The notes below the pieces were generated by a model. That model was not told where the DNA came from and ran no database searches. It saw only the letters and a list, made by a program, of their open reading frames with translations. 64,000 nt of DNA, from assembly GCA_007844125.1 (NCBI GenBank), contig CM017556.1, positions 73,342,193-73,406,192 of the forward strand. Direction: 5' to 3'. The position numbers were made by a program, and so were the translations under genes. This document shows positions 53,901-64,000 of this stretch, in pieces. The stretch is from Sinonovacula constricta. Its lineage: Eukaryota > Mollusca > Bivalvia > Cardiida > Solecurtidae. The number at the start of each line of letters is the position of its first letter. Positions within the stretch are counted from its first letter, which is position 1.

Positions 53901-56900
53901 TAGATGTCTGTATAGAAAATAGAATTACAAAATGAGGACTATTCAGATAAGAAGATGTAGATGTCTGTATAGAAAATAGAATTAAAAAATGAGAACTATT
54001 TAGATAAGAAAATGTAGGTGTCTATAAAGAAAATAGAATAACAAAATGAGAACTATTTAAGTGAGAAGATGTAGGTGTTTGTATCTCTGGTACGTGATAC
54101 TGGTACTTTATTGCACAAAACTTGGATAGTATTGGTCATCATTAAATGACTAGGTTCTATCTTTGAACATATCTACATTACCTGCCCTTGATTTGCTTCC
54201 ACTCCTGGGTAGAACCAGCTGTGTACAGTTTGCCGAGGTGTAAGGCAAGAATCCTCAAAAACAGCTGGTAGCTGGTATCTTTTTCAAGACTGAAAAACAC
54301 AATTAAAACATCAATATGCAATATATATTTTTTACATTAGTTTTATTGCACTATGTAAATTACTAATTGATGGAGTCATACATTTTGTCACTTATTTAAT
54401 GAAGAGTAAGAAAATCGAATCATTTCGGCAAACAGCCTCCGCTTGTCCTCACTTGGAGTGTGGGTCAAGTCATTACATATGACATACTGGCCAGCCACAC
54501 AGCAATGTCAACTTTAGTTAACAAACTATCTGTATTAACATATACCGTTAATATAAATTAGTTTGTTTTTATTTGGTCAAGCATCTACATCATAGTCCTT
54601 TGTTGAGTGTCTTGTGTCTAGCTTTCACCTCTCTCATACTGACCAGCAACACACAAAAATGTGCTCTTCACCTAACATCATCTACACTTAGATTTGATGC
54701 AATACCCAGTACTCAGTAAAACCTCACTATACAAGAGACCCTTCTACGTCCCTATCTGTTAAGTGGGTTCAATTAAAACTGTTGCTTAGTCATACAGGCA
54801 AGGAAGTTAAAAACAACAATTAAGCTTTTATTCTGTCTATTCTCTCCTGTGACCCCTTAATGATAACGAGGGTCTGATGTCCTGCATCTGCTATTTAAGT
54901 CCACGACTTGACAATGTCCCCTCAAATTGACTCTTATTCTAAATCTAGTATAAAAAATGCAAATCTTCACTAACTAACAAATACAAATCTTCACTAACTA
55001 ACAAATACAAATCTTCACTAACTAACAAATACAAATCTACACTAACTAACAAATACAAATCTACACTAACTAACAAATCTTCACTAACAAATACAAATCT
55101 TCACTAACAAATACAAATCTACACTAACTAACAAATACAAATCTTCACTAACAAATACAAATCTTCACTAACTAACAAATACAAATCTTCACTAACAAAT
55201 ACAAATCTTCACTAACTAACAAATACAAATCTTCATTAACAAATACAAATCTTCACTAACTAACAAATACAAATCTTCACTAACAAATACAAATCTTCAC
55301 TAACAAATACAAATCTTCACTAACTAACAAATACAAATCTTCACTAACTAACAAATACAAATCTTCACTTACAAATACAAATCTTCACTAACTAACAAAT
55401 ACAAATCTTCACTAACTAACAAATACAAATCTTCACTAACAAATATAAACTATATTTATCATGTTTTCTAACTTTATCAAATATTGCTTTACAAGTCTTC
55501 AGTTGCCCTTACTTATTTAGAGGATCCCTAGTCCAGCCATTACATCTGTCATACAAGCCAGCCACACTCTGGTCAATCCCAGCAAGGCCTTCCAATACTC
55601 CACCTCCCGTCTGGAACATCTCATTCTGATTCTGGTAAGACAGATTTCACCATTATTAAGCAAGTAATTTGAAAAATAGTGACATGTAAATGGGATCTGA
55701 AACACAAACAGGAATTTGAATATAGTCACCTGCTAAAGCCACACTTACACAAGCATAGACAGAATATAATCTTATAAATATAAATGGCATATATTCTAAT
55801 AATTATTAATAAATGCCTATGTAGAGACATATATAGTTAAGTCAGACTAATTCAAACATTCTAAATCAGTTCATTTTTTTAACTGTACTGACCACTATGC
55901 TATTTTTTTTTTAGGAAATATCAGTCTTAGTATAAGTTAAACATAATGCTGATGATATACTGTTGATCAATGCAATTAAATGAACGTTACATTATGAGTC
56001 AATTAAAAAGCAAATAGAAGACTTGTATTTGAATGTACCAGTTTCTTGTAGAAGTAGTCCCAGAGTATGATGAGGATGTTGGTGTTAGGCTGCCAGTGAT
56101 TGGTCAACTGAAGACATGCCCTCAGGTGACGGCGAAGCAATGACTCGGGTAGACTCGGCTGTGTGGGGAAAACCAGTCAATTAAACTGTTATAGAGAAAC
56201 AAATGGAGCTAGCAAATGGTTTGTCAACTTTTTAATTTTCTATTTACTTAATTATAAAACAAAAACAATGATGTACCGTATGTCTACAAACTGCATGTAT
56301 AGTAGTAATATAAAACCAGTTCATACAAATTATTCTTTCTTCATTTTCTTTTTCCAAAATATTGATTCTTAAAGTTTAGTTTTCAAAACACAGTAAAAGA
56401 AAACCAAGATTTACATAAAATTATCTTTGTTTGAAAATCATGTATATGCCTGTTTATGACTGTATTGATGTGAATTGTAATACAACTAAAGTACTGAGTG
56501 TGACACATTTTGGAACACCTTTAGGCAAAAATTGTTAACAGGAATGAGGAAGTTATTCTCACTGCAGTTAGAAGTTTCTTCAAGATTGTCTGCAAGTCAT
56601 GATAGTTTTCCACTAAAGTACCATCACCCTGTAAATTGAGAACAACAAAAAAAGTACCAATAAACATTTTACTGCAGGGATGTGTATAAATAAATTGAAT
56701 ATAAACAATCCTCTATGTTAATGATTTACTTTAAATTCTATCAAATCTTACACATAAAAATGTTCAGTTAAAATCAAGATTTATTTATTTAAGGTTATTG
56801 TTTTAAATCTTAAGTTACCTGGTTATAGTTTTTCTATATTTTTCTTTTGTGTGAAATATTTACCAAGATATAGGAATGATTCCTTACAGATAGATGACTG

Positions 56901-59900
56901 ACATTAGCATTCATACTTTCAGTTTTCTTTGGTACGTACACGGATGACTGACATTAGCATTCACTCTGTCAGTTTTCTTGGGCACCGTACACAGATGACT
57001 GACATTAGCATTCATACTGTCAGTTTTCTTGAGTACCGTACACAGATGACTGACATTAGCATTCATACTGTCCGTTTTCTTGGGTACCGTACACATATGA
57101 CTGACATTAGCATTCATACTGTCAGTTTTCTTGGGTACCGTACACAGATGACAGATGACTGACATTAGCATTCATACTGTCAGTTTTCTTGGGTACCGTA
57201 CACAGATGAATGACATTAGCATTCATACTGTCAGTTTTCTTGAGTACCGTACACAGATGACTGACATTAGCATTCATACTGTCAGTTTTCTTGAGTGCCG
57301 TACACAGATGACTGACATTAGCATTCATACTGTCCGTTTTCTTGGGTACCGTACACATGACTGACATTAGCATTCATACTGTCAGTTTTCTTGGGTACCG
57401 TACACAGATGACTGACATTAGCATTCATACTGTCCGTTTTCTTGGGTACCGTACACAGATGACTGACATTAGCATTCATACTGTCAGTTTTCTTGGGTAC
57501 CGTACACAGATGACTGACATTAGCATTCATACTGTCAGTTTTCTTGGGTATGTACACAGATGGCTGACATTAGCATTCATACTGTCAGTTTTCTTGGGTA
57601 CCGTACACAGATGACTGACATTAGCATTCATACTGTCCATTTTCTTGGGTACGTACACAGATGACTAACATTAGCATTCATACTGTCAGTTTTCTTGGGT
57701 ACGTACACAGATGATTGACATTAGCATTCATACTGTCAGTTTTCTTAGGTACCATACACAGATGACTGACATTAGCATTGATAATGCCAGTTTTCTTGGG
57801 TACCGTACACACTGACAGATGACTGACATTAGCATTCATACTGTCAGTTTTCTTGGGTACGTACACAGATGGCTGACATTAGCATTCATACTGTCCGTTT
57901 TCTTGGGTATCGTACACAGATGACTGACATTAGCATTCATACTGTCAGTTTCCTTGGGTACGTACACAGATGGCTGACATTAGCATTCATACTGTTCGTT
58001 TTCTTGGGTACCGTACACAGATGACTGACATTAGCATTCATACTGTCAGTTTCCTTGGGTACGTACACAGATGGCTGACATTAGCATTCATACTGTCTGT
58101 TTTCTTGGGTACCGTACACAGATGATTGACATTAGCATTCATACTGTCAGTTTTCTTGGGTACGTACACAGATGGCTGACATTAGCATTCATACTGTCTG
58201 TTTTCTTGGGTACCGTACACAGATGATTGACATTAGCATTCATACTGTCCGTTTTCTTGGGTACCGTACACAGATGACTGACATTAGCATTCATACTGTC
58301 AGTTTTCTTGGGTACCTTACACAGATGACTGACATTAGCATTCATACTGTCAGTTTTCTTGGGTACCGTACACAGATGACTGACATTAGAATTCATACTG
58401 TCAGTTTTCTTGGGTACTGTACACAGATGACTGACATTAGCATTCATACTGTCAGTTTTCTTGGGTACCATACACAGATGACTGACATTAGCATTCATAC
58501 TGTCAGTTTTCTTGGGTGCGTACACAGATGACTGACATTAGCATTCATAATGTCAGTTTTCTTGGGTACCGTACACACTGACAGATGACTGACATTAGCA
58601 TTCCTACTGTCAGTTTTCTTAGGTACCATACACAGATGACTGACATTAGCATTCATAATGTCAGTTTTCTTGGGTACCGTACACACTGACAGATGACTGA
58701 CATTAGCATTCATACTGTCAGTTTCCTTGGGTACGTACACAGATGGCTGACATTAGCATTCATACTGTCAGTTTTCTTGGGTACATACACAGATGACTGA
58801 TGACTGACATTAGCATTCATACTGTCAGTTTTCTTGGGTACCGTACACAGATGACTGACATTAGCATTTATACTGTCAGTTTTCTTGGGTACTGTACACA
58901 GATGACAGATGACTGACATTAGCATTTATACTGTCAGTTTTCTTGAGTACCGTACACAGATGACTGACATTAGCATTCATACTGTCAGTTTTCTTGGGTA
59001 ACGTATTAGCTACCTTATATGTTAGGGGTGACTTCTCGGCATACAGAGGAGCCACATTAGTTAGAGTCCACAATGTTAGACTGACGGGGTCATCAACTCT
59101 GAGACCATCTGGCGGGTTGGAAAACATACGACTATCTGTAATTATAATCAAATTAATTAAAGGCACTAGAAGTGAGAAAAAGAAAAGTATACATTAATTA
59201 AAAGCTGCTTTTATAGGATATAAGCTTATCATTTAAGTTTTACATTTTAGGAAACTTCTTGACTCAATAAATGGATATTTCTGAAGCCCTCAGGGAGAGA
59301 TGTGGAACATAATACCGGTACATTTTTATGGGCTTCTGTAAATGTGAAATAGAAAAATGCAATTTTAACGAAGCTAACAAATAGATTAATGTATTCAATC
59401 AGTAGATTTAAAAAAGAAACAATTAAAAGTTTTTATAAATCCCACAAACTAAGTTTAAAAAAGAAAAGACAATTCAATAGAATAATTGTCATTTAAACAA
59501 CAACTTGCATCCTCCAATCAAAGATGTTCAAAGAAAACTTGATGGAATCTTTTAATAAATTTAAGAAAAATCCTTCACTGACAAAATCATAACTTTAAAG
59601 TTTAATTAAAAAATATTCTAATAAGTTAACATTTTTTGTCCTCTTCTTTCAGTTGACTTGCGGTGTGGCAGTGGTTCTACCCAGACATTTGTCTGGGGTC
59701 TTCCTCCACCAAACATCTGAATGTTGCTATAATGATCATAATTGGTCACTGCCATGTATTTAAAAAAACACAACTTTGTTCTTGGTACATTCTCAATAAA
59801 ACCTGTGATTCTGCCAAAATCTAACTGTCAGTGACCAGAAGACTAACCAACCCTGAAGAGACTTACCATCGACCTCCATGAGACAGTTGTTTGTATCTCT

Positions 59901-62900
59901 ATCCATGTCACATACACCCTTGATCACATGGTGCAGGTGGATCCAGAATGTCTGCAAGACAGTCAATATTCACAAGACTCAATATTTACAAGAAGGTTGG
60001 TATAATCTTCTTAATGAGAATTTTCAATAAATAACCAGTTAAGCACAAACTGAGCAGAATGAGGAAAATAGTGTCGACCTAGATTTTGCTGATGATTATG
60101 GGCATGTAGTTTTAAGCTAGGTAACTTAAATTGTGTATTGCTTATAAATAAAAGTAGCATTAGTGCTATAAACACTACAACTCATCAGCTTTCATAGCTG
60201 ATTGATTACGTGAATAAATTCAGCCTTTACAATTGTATGACTTATTGAAATCCATATTAGGCACAGGAATCTGATGGTCCTGCCAATTTAATACGTATGA
60301 AAAATCCCCTCCCCATCTTCTTGTAAATATTTGTAAATTGCAAGTTTCATCAAAAACATCAAAGATGATCAGTATTTCCTATGTCTTATTTGCTGCAGTT
60401 ACTGTGACTGTCAGATCAGTTGTTTACATTTCTTTCCCTGGCACTGTTACTTATAAGTTGCTGTATTTTCTCACTTTTAAGACGGGATTTTTCCTCAAAA
60501 TTTCATGATCAAAGTGTGGGGCCTGTCTTATAGGCGCGGTCTAGTGACTTGGCAAAAAGTTTTCACGTTGTTTTAGGGCGAAAACATTCCACATAAACTT
60601 ATAAGCTGTTATGCAATGAGCCGAAGAGCCGTCATTATCCACCACCCATAATTTACCTTAATTGAGCTTTGAATTCTGTCGGTCAGCAAATAACTGTTTC
60701 ACATACATTTCCCTGTGTTCTGCATGAAACACAGAGGGAATGAGCGATGTGTTTTTATAAGCTGCTGCCGATTACATTTCTCCACGAAATTATTGATTGG
60801 CGGCATGTACATGTACACAAGGACATAGCATACTTGGTGACGATGATTAAAGAAATTAATGTCATGCTGCCATGAGCTACAGGATAGCAGTGCAGCTGAG
60901 GCAAGATACATACCGCAATGTGTGAAAATTAGTCATTACATAAAAAATTTGCCCAAAAGTAGGCGAGAATAGCTTAAACAACATAGATTCAATAAATATA
61001 ACAAAATGCTATATAATTAAGCCAGCCATGTCATGTTAAGTATATACTTTACTAGAGTTGGTATTAAATAAAAAACCCATGTACTTTGTATCTTTGACAA
61101 CAACCAATAACATATGTACAGAAGACCTCAAGAGTCTCACCTCTCCCATATTGTTTGCTGCTCTGTATTCTGTCAGTTTAAGCACCAGCAGCCATAACTC
61201 TCTGACACACGTACATGTGAACATACAAGTCCTGGTGTACTCATGGCCAACTACCTGCATATGAGAGTATGCATCATCAAGTGGACAATGTATCATGAAG
61301 ATTTTAGATATCATTCTAAAAAAAACTTAAATTTAAACAAAAATGTGTATTTACAAAACATTCAAATTTTACTAATTGTACAGGCGTATTTTCAATGAGT
61401 TTAAGAAGAAGCAGTTATTTTAAGTGACATCATTTAAATGTTTAAGATATAACCCTATTAAAATGTATTGTCAGTTATCGAGTAAATTATAAGAATCCTT
61501 TAACATATTATATATTCCCCAACCAATTTATAAGCATACAATTTTACCTTTTATAACCTAATCAATTACCTTAAAAATAAAATATAAGTCAGTCTGTACC
61601 CTACTGTAAATGTACCTTTGTAAGATATTGGAGATGGGCCAATGAAACAAGGTCCCACAGTATCAGGTGTAATAATTCATCATACAGATATTGGCTATCT
61701 TCATCTGGAGGCAGACATAATCGACTGGAATATCGGAAACCTGCAGAGGCAAGGACTCCGATTGAGGATTATCTTTTGTAAAAGTTGAAAAAAAATGATA
61801 TTGAGATAAAATACCTTGACATTAAAAAATTTATGAACCTTTGTCAGAGTCAATTACCAGTGCAAAGAAACAGTTCTTTAAAAGTTAGTATTGTGCACAC
61901 ATCTTTTTTCATAATATAATATATTTTCATGCAAACATAATAATAATAACATAACAACAAGGTAGACTACATTTAATTATTTTAAAAAATGATCCTGAGT
62001 GAAACAAAAAGTCAGAATTTTGGGCATTTGGCATAATATGACTGCCTTTGTGAACATTGTAATTGGTATGCATAACCAAATGAATAATTTAACATGTTGT
62101 TGCATTTCTCACTATCCCAATCATGCTATGTATGTTTAAGTTTGTACTTGGATATACCTTTGTGGACATTCTGATTTAGGTGTAGAACCAAATGAATCAT
62201 GATCATGAACACTTTTAAATTTCTCTCACTACTGAGTCTCAAATATGTAATGTAAGCAGGGTTCCCACAGTTTCTGTAGGGAAAAATTCAAGGTCTTTTC
62301 CTGGGCTTTTTCCAGGTATTTTGTCCATTTTCAAGGTCTTTGAATGTGAACATTCAAGAGTTTTGCGGTAAATATTTATGGGAGTTTACAAATGTATACC
62401 AACAAATACTCCGATTTTTTAAATCAAATTCAGTTAAAATGCCTTATGATTATTAAAATGCACCACTACCATTTTCCCCGGGAATTTCCCGTTTTTTTCC
62501 GTATCATGTCAAATTTAAGGTCTTTTCCTGACCGGGAGTGTTTATTTTTGAATTCCCGGCTTTTTCCCGATTTCCCGGTTCTGTGGGAACCCTGTGTAAG
62601 TATGTTTAAATTTCTCTCACTACTGAGACCCAACCATGTAATGTAAGTATGTTTAAATTTCTCTCACTACTTAGACCCAACCATGTAATGTAAGTATGTT
62701 TAAATTTCTCTCACTACTTAGACCCAACCATGTAATGTAAGTATGTTTAAATTTCTCTCACTACTTAGACCCAACCATGTAATGTAAGTATGTTTAAATT
62801 TCTCTCACTACTTAGACCCAACCATGTAATGTAAGTATGTTTAAATTTCTCTCACTACTTAGACCCAACCATGTAATGTAAGTATGTTTAAATTTCTCTC

Positions 62901-63527
62901 ACTACTGAGTCCAAACCATGTAATGTAAGTATGTTAAAGTTTGTACCTGGAAATTTGACCTGTATTATGTGGAAGATGGCCAGCACTCGCCAGTAGATAT
63001 CCAGGCTGAGGTGGAAGCTTAGATGACAGGCACCTCCCTTTAAAATATAAGGTATGCCACACTCAAAACATACACACATATACTACCTCTTCATACATAC
63101 ACCAATACAACACCCCTATAAAAAAACCTCATTGGAAAGCATCATATGCACCACAAAAAGATAAAAAGGAATGAAATTTGGACATACAATATAGATTTGA
63201 ACATATATTACTTAAACTGAAAATTGACTTTTTTGTAAGTTAGCAGTTTTAATCACTTTTAAAAATATGTTTTTCAATATTAATAAGGCCTCTAAATGGA
63301 ACAAAAAAAGAAGATAATGCCATCACTGATATTACAGATATGATTGTTGATAAAGTTTATGATATATAGAAGACAGAAACAGGAGATGACAGACCCCTGT
63401 GTCAGCGCCAGCAGCAGGTGCTTGTCTGACATGGGCAGGTAACTCTGACATTCTATCCAGGTGCAGAAGAAGGGCGTGTAGGTGCTGGGCTAGATTTTCC
63501 AGGAATCTCTCACTCAGCTCTGGGCAC
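33816..63527 (-). CDS. MMS22L: MMS22L homologous-recombination repair protein (N-terminal exons outside window)
   Basis: Twenty-eight exons, in transcript order: 63395-63527, 62947-63037, 61616-61740, 61141-61254, 59867-59951, 59014-59135, 56563-56628, 56039-56158, 55513-55631, 54182-54289, 53520-53631, 53006-53178, 51927-52054, 51203-51293, 50775-50827, 49079-49199, 48510-48593, 47977-48135, 45041-45170, 44024-44188, 38158-38274, 37711-37809, 37362-37418, 36208-36339, 35468-35582, 34900-35034, 34357-34548, 33816-33894 (stop TGA). This gives about 1,074 residues; vertebrate MMS22L has about 1,240. Recognisable family stretches are 'IYSKFHPRRVRELMEGGL', 'FACRGMVWRGAFALMLVYEQ', 'FIVRAWIRCFLQ' and the C-terminal 'RGVGVDHHMR' to 'EIARLQGSS'. 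The protein is all-helical. MMS22L pairs with TONSL at damaged forks to load RAD51. All phases close except the 36208/35582 junction, where a small exon may be missed. Confidence 0.92.
35632..35924 (-). mobile_element. tRNA-derived SINE, family A, near full length
   Basis: Reverse complement of the element at 6443-6735. The head on the minus strand is 'accagacctggtagcacaat' with B box 'gggtttgatcctggg', and the body ends at the 'aacagtatttcagttat' segment. It lies in an MMS22L intron. Confidence 0.75.
36490..37130 (+). repeat. four to five ~148-bp dispersed repeat cores
   Basis: Diverged units of the family at 30782-32042 ('gaagattgggcaataaatgtgg', 'gaccccacatgaccca', 'caagatttcatgcaggca'), inside an MMS22L intron. 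Inverted ends were not found, so it is likely a truncated copy. Confidence 0.75.
38786..38967. other. 37-bp foldback whose loop encodes a helicase-like P-loop
   Basis: Arms at 38786-38822 and 38931-38967 are reverse complements with three mismatches. The 108-base loop, read on the plus strand, encodes 'GVGTVCILPTGFGKSVIYQF', which has the form of helicase motif I (RecQ-like 'LPTGFGKS'). The frame is open for about 150 codons (38569-39030), but I find no further helicase motifs. It is most likely a captured or decayed helicase fragment inside a repeat element, in the large MMS22L intron. Confidence 0.6.
39431..41274 (+). mobile_element. mariner-family transposon with perfect inverted repeats (1,844 bp)
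   Basis: The terminal inverted repeats are a perfect 28 bp (39431-39458 and 41247-41274, starting 'cgagggttgttcgggaagtt'), flanked by TA at 39429-39430 and 41275-41276. It contains one transposase gene that is intact if a 165-bp intron is removed. It is inserted antisense in the 5.7-kb intron of MMS22L. Identical ends and an open frame indicate a recent, possibly still mobile, copy. Confidence 0.95.
39813..41066 (+). CDS. mariner (DD34D) transposase, two exons
   Basis: Exon 1 is 39813-40496 (228 codons, ATG start) and exon 2 is 40662-41066, ending in TAA, for 362 residues. The interruption 40497-40661 starts GTAACT and ends TTTTTTACAG, is very AT-rich, and removing it joins '...TAAYYSK' to 'VLRRDLVNAIRKK' in frame. 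The N-terminal half has two helix-turn-helix regions ('CSPATVYRWHARFKEG', 'VRAIADELCVSVSTVHGIL'). Catalytic residues appear in 'TTDETWLHHFDP', 'LHQDNAPAHRA' and 'PPYSPDLAPMDF'; 34 residues separate the last two Asp, the classic mariner D,D34D spacing. The enzyme cuts and pastes the element at TA sites. No frameshift or stop is seen. Mariner transposases are usually intronless, so the intron is unusual. Confidence 0.9.
41275..44023. other. MMS22L intron, AT-rich, nothing recognised
   Basis: The rest of the large intron after the mariner insertion. I see no conserved coding block, array or clear transposon end. A short GC-richer palindromic patch lies near 42290-42325 ('gatcgctcgcttcgttcgct'). 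Confidence 0.6.
45440..47435. repeat. minisatellite, about 50 copies of 29 bp, interrupted by a 536-bp insertion
   Basis: The unit is 'actggtacctgctagtcctg' + 'taaactagg', with a 29-bp period. There are about 33 copies before the insertion at 46406-46941 and about 17 after it. Each unit is a near-palindrome centred on GGTACC (AGGACT...AGTCCT). It lies in the MMS22L intron between 45170 and 47977. Confidence 0.95.
46406..46941. mobile_element. non-autonomous DNA element with CAGGC ends and 6-bp target duplication
   Basis: The ends are an inverted pair, 'caggctttcaagtg' at 46406-46419 and 'cgcttgaaagcctg' at 46928-46941 (one mismatch). GGAATG is duplicated on both sides (46400-46405 and 46942-46947), and removing the insert restores a normal array unit. 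The interior near both ends is rich in 'aaaagtaggga' motifs. There is no coding capacity; superfamily unassigned. Confidence 0.8.
47672..47830. mobile_element. possible SINE (family E) copy
   Basis: 'gttactatgcactgacaaaa', 'tggtcatattgg' and 'aatggtggaggaggaaccac' resemble 23870-24000 in diverged form. Confidence 0.35.
48683..48925 (-). mobile_element. SINE family A body, tRNA head missing
   Basis: It aligns by eye with 35632-35850 through 'aacagtatttcagtta', 'gtgctgccttcactgtgtat', 'gataccacccccagtcacat' and 'aactacccttata'. The tRNA-like head is truncated. Confidence 0.65.
50887..50958. repeat. (CT)n and (TA)n microsatellite
   Basis: A CT-dinucleotide tract runs from about 50888 to 50933, followed directly by a TA tract to about 50958. 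It lies about 60 bp upstream, in transcript sense, of the short MMS22L exon 50775-50827. Confidence 0.9.
53857..54082. repeat. tandem repeat, 4 copies of 57 bp
   Basis: Units containing 'aatagaatta' recur at 53861, 53918, 53975 and 54032 with 'gaagatgtagatgtctgtat'. Intronic in MMS22L. Confidence 0.9.
54957..55446. repeat. minisatellite of mixed 24- and 20-bp units
   Basis: Units 'aaatcttcactaactaacaa' + 'atac' alternate with 'aaatcttcactaacaaatac', about 22 copies, in the MMS22L intron upstream (genome order) of the exon at 55513. Confidence 0.93.
56889..59003. repeat. minisatellite, about 41 copies of 51 bp
   Basis: The unit is 'tgactgacattagcattcat' + 'actgtcagttttcttgggta' + 'ccgtacacaga', with shorter 48-49-bp variants that lose bases in 'ccgtacac'. 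Because 51 is divisible by three, frames stay open on both strands over several copies (17-residue periods such as 'MNANVSHLCTVPKKTDS'). The array ends 11 bp from the donor of the MMS22L exon 59014-59135. Confidence 0.96.
59648..59775 (+). mobile_element. SINE family B tail
   Basis: 'ttcagttgacttgcggtgtg', 'ggttctacccagacatttgt' and 'ctggggtcttcctccacc' match the tail of the element at 2305. No tRNA-like head is present. Confidence 0.5.
62210..62935. repeat. 47-bp tandem array, about 8 copies, split by a MITE
   Basis: The unit is 'tgtaagtatgtttaaatttc' + 'tctcactacttagacccaac' + 'catgtaa'. Seven copies follow the MITE and a partial copy precedes it. The array abuts the donor of the MMS22L exon 62947-63037. 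Confidence 0.9.
62257..62594. mobile_element. MITE with 14-bp inverted ends and 6-bp target duplication
   Basis: The ends are 'cagggttcccacag' (62257-62270) and its exact complement (62581-62594), 338 bp in all. TGTAAG is duplicated at 62251-62256 and 62595-62600. The interior has GC-rich patches ('ttccccgggaatttcccg', 'attcccggctttttcccg') and no ORF. It is inserted within a unit of the adjoining 47-bp array. Confidence 0.85.
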
Positions 63528-63659
63528 CTATGGGTTGGATCAGTGTCATCAACATCATGGTCAACAACAATATCAATAAAGTCATGATCTGCAATAGCAG
63601 CAATTGCACCATTATTTTCATCATCATGATCATTAGTATCATAGTTATGTGACATAACT

Positions 63660-64000
63660 TGTCTCATAAAAGATTTCATGTAGGCAAACATTCTGACCAA
63701 GATTGCTGAAAATTTGGCCATAAATGTGTCCTTTAGTATGTTCACAAGGTTTTTCTAAGATTTTACCAAGTGACCTACTTTTTGATCCCACTTAACCCAG
63801 TTACAAACTCATCCAAGATTTCACGCAGACAAACATTCTGGCAAAGTTTAGTAAAGATTGGGCCATAAATGTGCCATCTAGCGTGTTAACAAGTTTTTTC
63901 TAAAATTTAACCTAGTGTCCTAGTTTTTGATCCCACGTTACCCAGTTACCAACTTGTCCCATATTTTTTGAGGACAAAACATTTTGACCAAGTTTGGTGA
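63660..64000 (+). repeat. ~148-bp dispersed repeat cores, running off the window
   Basis: Two or more units ('aagattgggccataaatgtg', 'tgatcccacttaacccagtt', 'caagatttcacgcagacaaa') of the family seen at 30782-32042. Confidence 0.75.

Noticed and set aside
56911..58925. Repeated ORFs on both strands ('NANVSHLCTVPKKTDS', 'TDISIHTVSFLGYRTQ')
   Set aside because: The 51-bp intronic array is open on both strands by chance of unit length. It is not a protein repeat gene.

Overview
The window is eukaryotic nuclear DNA from an animal with intron-rich genes, AT-rich introns, very many minisatellites, tRNA-derived SINEs, mariner transposons and dispersed elements with repeated ~148-bp cores. The style of the repeats, especially the cores with 'gacctagtgacctac...gacccagt', points to a mollusc, most likely a bivalve. 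That placement is inference; no species marker is present.

Layout. (1) 393-8222, plus strand: the last 11 exons of a ZFC3H1-like gene (nuclear RNA exosome targeting, PAXT); its 5' part lies left of the window. (2) 8223-12268: convergent intergenic space with a probable ZFC3H1 3' UTR and a 13-copy 73-bp array. (3) 12269-24879 plus a 5' UTR exon near 25751, minus strand: a complete katanin p60 gene (KATNA1/KATNAL1-type), 495 codons, in which every splice phase closes. It has two alternative 159-nt exons for the Walker A and pore-loop-1 segment. Two of its 3' splice sites have been amplified into tandem arrays. Its introns also hold a dead mariner and SINEs. (4) 25850-33815: intergenic, with a broken RLE-type non-LTR retrotransposon, a hairpin around a (TA)n tract, a repeat-core element with inverted ends, and a minisatellite that resembles a SINE tail. 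(5) 33816 to beyond 63527, minus strand: 28 exons of MMS22L (replication-fork repair with TONSL), C-terminal end complete, N-terminal exons beyond the right edge. Its introns carry an apparently intact mariner with its own intron, a foldback containing a helicase-like P-loop, long minisatellites, and two inverted-end elements with 6-bp target duplications.

The three genes are housekeeping and functionally unrelated. They do not form an operon: ZFC3H1 and katanin converge, while katanin and MMS22L run in the same direction about 8 kb apart. The most notable biology is the katanin exon pair. Both copies are 159 nt and phase 0, 45 of 53 residues are identical, and 28 of those 45 are encoded by different codons, which indicates long purifying selection on both. 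The swap changes the pore-loop aromatic (Tyr/Trp) and the next residue (Arg/His).

Splice junctions and identities were read by eye from frame continuity, GT/AG signals and remembered family features. No alignment or expression data were available.
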